From assembly GCF_000969605.1 (NCBI RefSeq), contig NZ_JZUE01000010.1, positions 169,473 to 233,472 on the forward strand: a stretch of 64,000 bases of DNA, given 5' to 3'. The DNA comes from Aquincola tertiaricarbonis (lineage in GTDB: Bacteria > Pseudomonadota > Gammaproteobacteria > Burkholderiales > Burkholderiaceae_C). A model generated the notes under the pieces. That model saw nothing but the letters and a program-made list of their open reading frames with translations, had not been told where the DNA came from and did no database searches. Made by a program: the position numbers and the translations under genes. Positions 16,788 through 23,271 of this stretch are shown piece after piece (within the stretch, counting starts at the first letter, position 1; each line of letters starts with the position of its first letter).

Positions 16788-17305
16788 AGCGGCACTACAA
16801 CGATGCGAAGAACACCAAGGGCCTGCTGACCACCGGCACCTGGGACCCCAACGACGACAGCGTGTTCACCAACGGCGACCAGTCGGTCAAGGGCAAGAAG
16901 ATCGCCTTCGGTGCCTTCCAGAACGTGACGGCGCTGTTCGACGAGCGCACCACGGCGGTGGCCGACCATGGCTGCACCGTGCCGGCCGGCTACGTGGCCC
17001 ATGCCTGGCTGCAGAAGGACCGCAGCGGCCGCGAGCACACGGTGCTGGGCGTGTGGAAGATGACGCCGCTGCCGGTGGCCGACACCGCCGAGCCGCGGGC
17101 CGTGGTGTCCATCAGCTGCAGCAGGCTGGCCTGGCGCGAGCCGCAGCGACCGCTCTACATCGACCTGATGGACGGCCGCGCCTACCGCATGCCGGCTGCC
17201 GCCGTGGGCGCCGCGGCGGGCGGCGGCGTCAAGGTGGAGGTGCCGGTGGCCGACTGGCCGGTGCTGGTCGCCGATCCCGGCTTCGTGGCCCGGTCGCTGC
17301 GGTGA
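16788..17305 (+). pseudogene. 5'-truncated gene remnant behind the porin
   Basis: From just after the porin stop the frame reads protein-like sequence (RHYNDAKNTKGLLTTGTWDP, VTALFDERTTAVADHGCTVP) to TGA 17305. There is no sensible start codon: the only upstream ATG in frame (16682) lies inside the porin and gives arginine/proline-rich shadow residues. The end (PLYIDLMDGRAYRMP, then VPVADWPVLVADPGFV) resembles the C-terminal beta domain of some carbohydrate-active enzymes, but I cannot name the family. I read it as the C-terminal ~172 residues of a larger gene whose front was deleted. Confidence 0.55.
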
Positions 17306-17392
17306 TGGCCATGCCTGCGCATTCGCCCTTCCTGAAACTGATCGGCGGCGAGTGGGTGCTGTGCAGGGTGCGGTGTGGTCTCGGCGCTGGCG

Positions 17393-17686
17393 CTATGCGG
17401 ACAGGCGCTGCGTCACCGGCTGCTCGGTCGCGACGATCACGCCGATGAAGGTGGAGGCCTTGTCCACCAGCACGCGCACGCAGTCGGCGGTGGCGGCCGG
17501 CTGTCCGCACACGGCCACTTCCAGCTTCATCACGTCCTGCGCCGCATAGGCGTAGTCCACGTGCAGCAGGTCGAGGCCGCGGGCCGCGTACAGGCCGAGG
17601 ATGCGGCACATCAGGCCGGCATCGCGGTCCATCAGGTAGGTCTGCACCAGGCGCGGTGCGCGGGAGAAGAGGTCTTGGGCGTTCAT
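17393..17686 (-). CDS. Orphan ACT-domain protein (acetolactate synthase small-subunit-like)
   Basis: A 97-residue protein made of one ACT domain: VQTYLMDRDAGLMCRILGLY, AARGLDLLHVDYAYA, then VMKLEVAVCG. The order and the loop after LMDRDAG resemble the regulatory subunits IlvH/IlvN/IlvM, which bind valine or leucine at the domain interface. No acetolactate synthase catalytic gene is nearby. The gene is preceded by a short leader peptide rich in Leu, Ile and Val and by competing hairpins, which strongly supports a branched-chain amino acid role. The start is ATG 17686. Confidence 0.82.
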   Translation of the reverse strand: MNAQDLFSRAPRLVQTYLMDRDAGLMCRILGLYAARGLDLLHVDYAYAAQDVMKLEVAVCGQPAATADCVRVLVDKASTFIGVIVATEQPVTQRLSA

Positions 17687-17787
17687 GCTGTCTTCCGGTG
17701 ATCCACAAGGGCGGGCGCGCGAGGCGCCGGCGGCGGTGCGCGTGGATCGAAGGACAGCGGACGGAAAGAAGCTGGCTGCAACATCGA

Positions 17788-17824
17788 CCCGGCTGACCGG
17801 GACGACGCGCACGTGCCCGGTCAG
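17788..17824 (-). promoter_or_regulatory. Attenuator-like alternative hairpins
   Basis: Read on the minus strand, CTGACCGGG (17824-17816) pairs perfectly with CCCGGTCAG (17801-17793) over nine bases. The same second arm can instead pair CCCGG (17801-17797) with CCGGG (17792-17788) around a four-base loop. The two structures exclude each other, and the first arm covers the leader stop codon. No clear U run follows, so Rho-dependent or translational control is possible instead of intrinsic termination. Confidence 0.6.
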
Positions 17825-17874
17825 CGCGGAATTCGAATGATCGCGATGAGGACCAGGGGCAGGCGGGCAGGCAT
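17821..17874 (-). CDS. Branched-chain leader peptide upstream of ACT gene
   Basis: A 17-codon frame, MPARLPLVLIAIIRIPR, from ATG 17874 to TGA 17821, ending 134 bases before the ACT gene start. Eight of 17 residues are Leu, Ile or Val, including LVLIAII in one run. Its stop codon sits inside the first arm of the hairpin. This is the layout of ilv-type leader peptides, where ribosome stalling at Leu/Ile/Val codons senses charged tRNA. Confidence 0.6.
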   Translation of the reverse strand: MPARLPLVLIAIIRIPR

Positions 17875-18016
17875 GGCGCGAGTCTAAGCCAGCGCAGCGC
17901 CATGGATGCGGGTTCGTCGGGCGCAGGGGAATGTTCCGCCGTGGTCGCGCGTATGCCTGGGTGTGCCGGGGCGCATGGGGCGCCTGCAGCACATCCACAT
18001 TGCAGGAGCGAGCAAG

Positions 18017-18670
18017 ATGAAGACCCGGATCCTTGGCCAGTTGGCCTGTGCCGCGGCGCTGTGCGCCGTGCCCTTCGCCAGCCATGCCCTGAGCGGCATC
18101 ACCGACACGGCGGGAGACTTCCTGCCCACCTTCGCCGGCAGCATCACCAGCACCGACCTGGACGTGCTGAGCGCCACCGTCACCTACGACGCCGGCAAGG
18201 ACCTCTTCGAACTCACCAGCACCATGGCCGGCGCGATCGGCTCCACCGACAAGGGCTTCTACGTGTGGGGCGTCAACCGCGGCAGCGGCGTGGCCAACTT
18301 CCAGGCCAGCGGCATCACCGGCGTGCGCTTCGACAGCGTGGTGCTGCTGCGTCCCGATGGCACCGGCAGCATCGGCGGCGTGGGCCTGGCGCCTGGCTCG
18401 GTGAAGATCGCCGGCAACTCCATCACCGGCTACGTCAGCGGCTCGCTGCTGCCTTCCACCGGCTTCAACAAGCTGGACTACACCTGGAACCTGTGGCCGC
18501 GCGACGGCGCCTTCACCGGCTTCGCCGCCATCTCGGACTTCGCGCCGGACAACGCCAACTTCACCAGCACCGCCGGTGTGCTGGCCGTGCCGGAGCCCGG
18601 CACCACGGCTTTGATGCTGGCCGGCCTGGGGGCCGTCGGCCTGCTGGCCCGGCGCCGCCGCCCCACCTGA
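18017..18670 (+). CDS. PEP-CTERM exported protein
   Basis: A 217-residue secreted protein. The signal peptide (MKTRILGQLACAAALCAVPF) ends at SHA. A beta-rich body (LDVLSATVTYDAGKDLFELT, GFYVWGVNRGSGVANF) resembles other short PEP-CTERM proteins, without known function. The end carries VPEPGT, the hydrophobic helix (ALMLAGLGAVGLLA) and RRRRP, the exosortase signal. ATG 18017 is preceded by AGGAGCG. The gene is divergent from the ACT leader, sharing 142 bases of upstream DNA. Confidence 0.9.
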   Translation: MKTRILGQLACAAALCAVPFASHALSGITDTAGDFLPTFAGSITSTDLDVLSATVTYDAGKDLFELTSTMAGAIGSTDKGFYVWGVNRGSGVANFQASGITGVRFDSVVLLRPDGTGSIGGVGLAPGSVKIAGNSITGYVSGSLLPSTGFNKLDYTWNLWPRDGAFTGFAAISDFAPDNANFTSTAGVLAVPEPGTTALMLAGLGAVGLLARRRRPT

Positions 18671-18701
18671 GGGCGCAGCGCCTGCCGCTTCGGTCGGCCG
18701 C

Positions 18702-19541
18702 TCAGCCGTCGATGTCCGCCGAGAAGGCCAGTGCCTGCTGCGCCCGCAGTTCCCGGCAGCGCAGCTGCAGGGCGGCATGGATGGAGGCATAGGCGGTGCT
18801 GCCGAGCGCCAGGCGCCGCAGGCCGGGCGTGCGTTCGTCGGCGGCCGCGATCATGGCCGCGACGGTGCGCTGCGCATCGCCGCGCAACGCGAAGCCACCG
18901 CTGGTGAAGGCCCGTCGCAGGGCGCCCGCTGGCGTCGGCTCGTAGGCGGGCAGGGGCTCGGCCTGGTCCAGCGCCGAGCCGAATCCGGTGGCGGTGGGAC
19001 CCGGCTCCACCAGCAGGAAGTCGATGCCCAGGCCCTGCACTTCCTGCGCCACGGATTCCACGAAGCCCTCGATGCCCCACTTCGTCGCGTGGTACAGGCT
19101 GAAGCCGGGGTAGGCGATCTGCCCGCCTTCCGACGACACCTGCAGCACCTGGCCGCCGCCTTGCGCACGCAGCAGCGGCAGGCAGGCCCGGATGAGCTGG
19201 ATCGAACCCAGCAGGTTGGTCGCGATCTGCCGGTCGATCTGCGGGTCGCTGAGTTCCTCGGCGGCGCCGAAGAGGCCGTAGCCGGCATTGCTCACCACCA
19301 CATCGATGCGGCCCATGCGCTGGAAGGCCTCGGCCGTCACTGCGCGGATTGCCTGCACGTCGGTCACGTCCAGCGGCAGCACGGCCAGGCGGTCGCCATG
19401 CCGGGCTTCGAGCGTCGAGAGCGCGCCTTGCCGACGCACCGTGGCCACGACGCGGTCACCGCGGGCCAGCAGGGTGTCGGTCAGTCCGAGGCCGAGGCCG
19501 GAGGAGGCGCCGGTGATGAACCAGGTCTTGGGGGTCGTCAT
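18702..19541 (-). CDS. SDR-family oxidoreductase
   Basis: A 279-residue short-chain dehydrogenase with TGASSGLGLGLTDTLLARGD, VVSNAGYG, the catalytic Ser in VLQVSSEGG and Tyr-Lys in SLYHATKWGIEGF. It has the longer C-terminal half seen in the group often named after 3-oxoacyl or retinol-type SDRs acting on unknown alcohols. GGAAG precedes ATG 19541. It is divergent from the LysR gene with 103 bases between starts, so the LysR protein is the probable regulator. Confidence 0.92.
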   Translation of the reverse strand: MTTPKTWFITGASSGLGLGLTDTLLARGDRVVATVRRQGALSTLEARHGDRLAVLPLDVTDVQAIRAVTAEAFQRMGRIDVVVSNAGYGLFGAAEELSDPQIDRQIATNLLGSIQLIRACLPLLRAQGGGQVLQVSSEGGQIAYPGFSLYHATKWGIEGFVESVAQEVQGLGIDFLLVEPGPTATGFGSALDQAEPLPAYEPTPAGALRRAFTSGGFALRGDAQRTVAAMIAAADERTPGLRRLALGSTAYASIHAALQLRCRELRAQQALAFSADIDG

Positions 19542-19578
19542 GGTGTACTTCCAGGAGGGGTGGGCAGGAGCCTGCATT

Positions 19579-19590
19579 CTGGAAATCCAG
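19579..19590. promoter_or_regulatory. Short inverted repeat in SDR/LysR gap
   Basis: CTGGA-AA-TCCAG lies midway between the divergent SDR and LysR starts. It may be the regulator's site, but it lacks the standard T-N11-A spacing, so the assignment is weak. Confidence 0.3.
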
Positions 19591-19644
19591 CGCCGCCCGC
19601 GGAAGCCAGCCCGGGCGGCATGAGCCCGTGAGGAGAATTCACCA

Positions 19645-20439
19645 ATGGCAAAGGCCACCTTGGCCGACCTGGTCGCCTTCCAGACCGTCGCGGCGCATCG
19701 CAGCTTCCGGCAGGCCGCCGATGCGCTCGGCCAGTCGCGCTCCGCCCTCAGCCATGCCATGCGGGGACTGGAGGCGCAGCTGGGCGCACGGCTGCTCAAC
19801 CGCACCACCCGCAGCGTGGCACCGACGGAGCTGGGCCAGCGGCTGCTCGAGCGCCTGCTGCTGCAGCAGGTGGTGCCGCGCTTCCTTGCGGCGCATCCGG
19901 ACGTGGAACTGGACCTGGTGGCCGATGGCCGGCTGGTGGATGTGGTGGAGCAGGGCTTCGACGCCGGCATCCGCCTGGGCGAATCGCTGCCGCAGGACAT
20001 GGTGGGCGTGCCCATCGGCGGCCCGCTGCGGTTCATCGCGGTGGCCTCGCCGGGCTACCTGGCGGATCGTGCGCCGCCGGCCTTGCCGGAAGACCTGCGC
20101 CAGCACCGCTGCATCCGGCAGCGGCTGCCCAGCGGCAAGCGCTACCGCTGGGAGTTCATGCAGCACGGCCAGGAGGTCGCCGTCGACGTGCCCTGCGCCC
20201 TCACGCTGGACAACGTGCCGTTGATGGTGGAGGCCGCGCTCCGCGGCCTGGGCATCGCCTACGTGCCCGAGACCGCCGCGCAGGCCGAGCTCGACGCAGG
20301 CCGGCTGGTGCGCGTGCTGGACGACTGGTGCCCGCCGGTGCCCGGCCTGTTCCTGTACTTCCCTGCCAACCGCCACATGCCGGCGCCGCTGCGGGCCTTC
20401 GTCGATCTGCTGGGCGCGGCGCAGCCGGGGCCGGCCTAG
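19645..20439 (+). CDS. LysR-family regulator with internal in-frame deletion
   Basis: A 264-residue LysR protein; the family is about 300. The helix-turn-helix is intact (VAAHRSFRQAADALGQSRSA, LLNRTTRSVAPTELGQRLLE). The effector domain is also recognisable from LLLQQVVPRFLAAHPDVELD to the end. Between them the usual linker helix end and first effector strand (about 35-40 residues, normally ending ...GxLRIxxP) are missing, and RLLER joins directly to LLLQQVV. The frame is kept. Loss of this segment should disturb the dimer interface and one wall of the effector pocket. GAGGAG precedes ATG 19645. Confidence 0.85.
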   Translation: MAKATLADLVAFQTVAAHRSFRQAADALGQSRSALSHAMRGLEAQLGARLLNRTTRSVAPTELGQRLLERLLLQQVVPRFLAAHPDVELDLVADGRLVDVVEQGFDAGIRLGESLPQDMVGVPIGGPLRFIAVASPGYLADRAPPALPEDLRQHRCIRQRLPSGKRYRWEFMQHGQEVAVDVPCALTLDNVPLMVEAALRGLGIAYVPETAAQAELDAGRLVRVLDDWCPPVPGLFLYFPANRHMPAPLRAFVDLLGAAQPGPA

Positions 20440-20458
20440 CGGGGCCGGCAGGCCGCCT

Positions 20459-21262
20459 TCATGGGCTCGACCTGCGCGACGCACTGCGCCGGCGCGCCGA
20501 GGTGCTGCCGAGGATGCGCGCCAGCTCGTCCCTGAGCCATGCGCTGGCCTCGTCCAACGGTGCCTCGAACTCCGCCTGGTAGGCGGTGGCCGGGCCCATG
20601 AAGTCGGCCAGGCGCGGCAGCCGGGAGATCGCCTGCCAGACGAAGGCGGGCAGCGCCGGGGGCACCTGCTGGTCCAGGTCCTCGCCGAACTGCTTCATCA
20701 GCACCCTGGCGCGCTCCTCGTAGCCGCGCTGCTGGTCGGACAGCGCCTTGTAGTGGTCGCGGAACTCGGTCGTCAGCGTCTCCACGAAGTGGTCCATGCG
20801 CCGCACCTGGCGGGTGACCTCGGAGCGGGTGGCCTCGTCGATGCCGTCCGTCCTGCGCTCCAGCGCCCGGATCACGTTGCGCAGCTGCACCCGCGCCAGG
20901 ATCAGGGCGCGCATTTCCTCGCCATGGGTGGCCACCGACTGGTGGGCCGGGATCAGGATGCGGGCGCGCGCGACCTCGTCGAACACGCCCTTGAGGTCTG
21001 CCAGCACATGGGTCACGAAGGCAGCCGCATCCTCCTGCCGGCGCTTGAAGGCCGCCACCTCGTCGAGCTGCATCTTCAGCAGGCCACCCAACAGGCCGGC
21101 GAACACCAGCGTGATGGCGGCGGTGTACAGCGTCTTGCGCAGCTCGCCGTCGTCGATCGCCATGCCGATGCCAATGGCCAGCGCCGCCGGAATGCCCACC
21201 AGCAGGCAGGCGGCGGCGAGCGTGCGCCGCCTTGCCGTGGCCTCGAAGTGCTTGCCGTCCAT
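20459..21262 (-). CDS. Membrane protein with long helical cytoplasmic part
   Basis: A 267-residue protein of no family I recognise. Two membrane helices lie at about residues 13-34 (LAAACLLVGIPAALAIGIGM) and 43-63 (LYTAAITLVFAGLLGGLL). They are followed by ~200 residues predicted mostly helical and coiled (VAAFKRRQEDAAAFVTHVLA, RVQLRNVIRALERRTDGI). ATG 21262 is chosen; the open frame continues upstream but with non-protein-like residues. It is on the same strand as the kinase operon but separated from it by a small opposite-strand gene. Confidence 0.75.
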   Translation of the reverse strand: MDGKHFEATARRRTLAAACLLVGIPAALAIGIGMAIDDGELRKTLYTAAITLVFAGLLGGLLKMQLDEVAAFKRRQEDAAAFVTHVLADLKGVFDEVARARILIPAHQSVATHGEEMRALILARVQLRNVIRALERRTDGIDEATRSEVTRQVRRMDHFVETLTTEFRDHYKALSDQQRGYEERARVLMKQFGEDLDQQVPPALPAFVWQAISRLPRLADFMGPATAYQAEFEAPLDEASAWLRDELARILGSTSARRRSASRRSSP

Positions 21263-21410
21263 GCACGTGGTTGTGCGCCTGTTCCTGCGCTCCGTCAATC
21301 CGCAGGCCGGCTGCTGAACTGCGGGCGATAGACTGGCCCCAGAACCTCGACGTCGTCCTGCGACCACCGGCCGCCGGCCCGGCGTCGACCAGCTCCACGA
21401 AGGAACAGCA

Positions 21411-21791
21411 GTGCGTTGGAAGAAGATCCTGGTGTCGGTGGCCGCGGCGTGGACCTGGTGCGTTGCCGCGGTGGCCGCACCGCCGACGGACGGCCATGCG
21501 GTCATCGTGCATTTCCGCTATGGCAGCACCAACCTGGACGCCTTGTCGAAGGCCGAAAGCCAGCTGGCGGCGGCGATCGAGGCGGCAGGTGTCGGCCAGC
21601 TGGACGGCTACGACGTGGCGGTCGATGGCAGCAATGGCCGGTTCTACCTGTACGGCCCGGATGCCGACCGGCTCCTGCGCGCCGTCGAACCCGTGCTTGC
21701 GCGATTCGAGTTTGCCAAGGGCGCGACCGTCCTGCGCCGGTACGGACCGCCCGAGAAGGGCGTGCGCACGGTGGAGACCAAGCTGCCCTAG
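21411..21791 (+). CDS. Small exported protein of unknown function
   Basis: A 126-residue protein with a signal peptide (KKILVSVAAAWTWCVAAVAA) and a compact ~100-residue mature domain (HAVIVHFRYGSTNLDALSKA, GQLDGYDVAVDGSNGRFYLY, GPDADRLLRAVEPVL). The start is GTG 21411 with AAGGAA nine bases upstream. The fold looks alpha-beta with two repeated halves, but no family is certain. It is the only plus-strand gene within a 7-kb minus-strand block. Confidence 0.75.
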   Translation: MRWKKILVSVAAAWTWCVAAVAAPPTDGHAVIVHFRYGSTNLDALSKAESQLAAAIEAAGVGQLDGYDVAVDGSNGRFYLYGPDADRLLRAVEPVLARFEFAKGATVLRRYGPPEKGVRTVETKLP

Positions 21792-21844
21792 GGCGGTCTG
21801 CGCCAAGCCCGCACGGCCTCGGCGCGTGCGGCCTCGGCCTGCGC

Positions 21845-22642
21845 TCAGTAGAACGGCCTGTCCTGCGCGCGTGACTTCAGAAAGGCCTCGCGCTCGATGC
21901 CGCTGAAGAGGTCGCACCACAGGCCGTGCGTGGACTCGGTGCCGCCATGCAGGCGATGGCAGCGCTTGGCATAGGCGTCGATCGGCGCCAGCTCGGGCGT
22001 CGAGGCCCGCGGCAGGAACTTGGTCAGCTCGGCATACGACCGCTGCCGCTGGTCGGCCGATTGCGACATCAGCATCTCCAGGTGCGCGCCCAGGTCCGCC
22101 AGCACCGAATACCGGGTCACCGCGGCGCCGTTGCGGTCCACCCACTTACGCAGCGCGAACAGCGCATCCAGCAGCAGCTGGCGGATCTCCTCCCGGTCGG
22201 CGCGGTCCTGCTCGCTGCGTTCGATCGCCTCGGACAGCTTGGCCAGCCGACGTTCGTACTCCGCGTCGGCCTCCTCCAGCTTCAAGGTCATGTTCTCCAT
22301 TTCCTTGAGGCGCAGCGCGAACCAGGTGGTGCCCACGCTGAGGATGAGCGCCACCGCCGCCACCGCGGTGCCGATGGCGGTCATCGCATTGCCCACGGTG
22401 GCACTGGCGTCCGACATGGACACGGGCGAAGCCGGCACCGAGGCCGCCGTGTCCGCGGGCGCCAAGGCTGCCGTGGGCTGCATCAGCCGCTTGACGTCCG
22501 GGAACACGGAGGCGGTCACCTGCGCACTCAGGCTCAGCATCACGGCCAGCATGGCCGCGCTGGCCAGCACGCCGCCGGCCACCAGGGCCAGCACCGCCAC
22601 GCGCCTGGCCCATCCGCGACGATGCCCGGCCGGCTGGTTCAT
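21845..22642 (-). CDS. Membrane-anchored coiled-coil protein of the kinase operon
   Basis: A 265-residue protein with two membrane helices, at about residues 13-36 (VAVLALVAGGVLASAAMLAV) and 85-106 (AIGTAVAAVALILSVGTTWF). A strongly charged coiled coil follows (LRLKEMENMTLKLEEADAEY, RRLAKLSEAIERSEQDRADR), then a C-terminal helical part with two Cys and His residues. It overlaps the receiver-like gene by four bases (ATGA), so the two are translated together. Likely role: membrane output or scaffold of the kinase/receiver pair (inference). Confidence 0.75.
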   Translation of the reverse strand: MNQPAGHRRGWARRVAVLALVAGGVLASAAMLAVMLSLSAQVTASVFPDVKRLMQPTAALAPADTAASVPASPVSMSDASATVGNAMTAIGTAVAAVALILSVGTTWFALRLKEMENMTLKLEEADAEYERRLAKLSEAIERSEQDRADREEIRQLLLDALFALRKWVDRNGAAVTRYSVLADLGAHLEMLMSQSADQRQRSYAELTKFLPRASTPELAPIDAYAKRCHRLHGGTESTHGLWCDLFSGIEREAFLKSRAQDRPFY

Positions 22643-23256
22643 CGCAGCGCGCGGCCGCTGTCTGCCCTGGCCCGTGCCGCGCGGCGCGAGAGGTTCTTCA
22701 CCCAGTGGCAGAAGGCCTCGTCGGGCATGTCGGCCTCGGCGGAGGCGCCCTTGAGCAGCACGTCCAGCTGGGCCAGCACCTCCTGGTCGATGTGCTTTTC
22801 CACCGTGCCGGTGTGGTCGGTGAGCGTGGTCAGCACGGCGATGGGATGCTGCTCGAACGCGCTCAGCCAGGGTGGCCGCTGGCCTGCATAGCGGCGGTTG
22901 CGCATCAGGCCGATCAACTGCGCGCCGGCGTCCAGCGGCAGCACCTTCTCGCTGCTGAACTGCGGCGCCAGCTCGCCGAAGTTCCAGCCGCCGTCCTGGC
23001 CGTCCTCGCGCCACAGCACGTCGATGAGGAAGGCATCGATGTGGTCGGGATCGTGCAGCGGCTTGTCGCAGCGCCTTTGCAGCTGCTCGCGCAGGCCGGC
23101 CAGGTCGCGCACCTCGATCAGGCAGATGCGCTCGATGCGGTCGGTGGTGTAGAGGTAGCGCAGCCAGGTCTGCAGGCGTTCCCGTTCCGACGAGGCGCCT
23201 TCGGCCCGTGGCCGCAGGTCGTCGTCGAACCACAGCAGGTTGATGCGTTCGGACAT
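22639..23256 (-). CDS. Receiver-like (REC-fold) protein
   Basis: A 205-residue protein with the pattern of a phospho-receiver. The acidic pair follows the first strand (INLLWFDDDLRP), a candidate phospho-acceptor Asp is in DAFLIDVLW, Thr in AVLTTLTDH and the conserved Lys in LDVLLKG. Spacings are longer than in CheY, and no output domain is seen. I use ATG 23256 because AGGAGGAG lies seven bases upstream; a TTG two codons earlier is possible. It sits 15 bases after the kinase stop and overlaps the next gene, so all three form one operon. Confidence 0.7.
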   Translation of the reverse strand: MSERINLLWFDDDLRPRAEGASSERERLQTWLRYLYTTDRIERICLIEVRDLAGLREQLQRRCDKPLHDPDHIDAFLIDVLWREDGQDGGWNFGELAPQFSSEKVLPLDAGAQLIGLMRNRRYAGQRPPWLSAFEQHPIAVLTTLTDHTGTVEKHIDQEVLAQLDVLLKGASAEADMPDEAFCHWVKNLSRRAARARADSGRALR

Positions 23257-23271
23257 GTCCAACTCCTCCTG

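Noticed and set aside
17900..18016. Search for a sigma-54 (TGGCAC-N5-TTGC) promoter before the PEP-CTERM gene
   Set aside because: No match to the GG/GC core with correct spacing here or before the PEP-CTERM gene at 3049.
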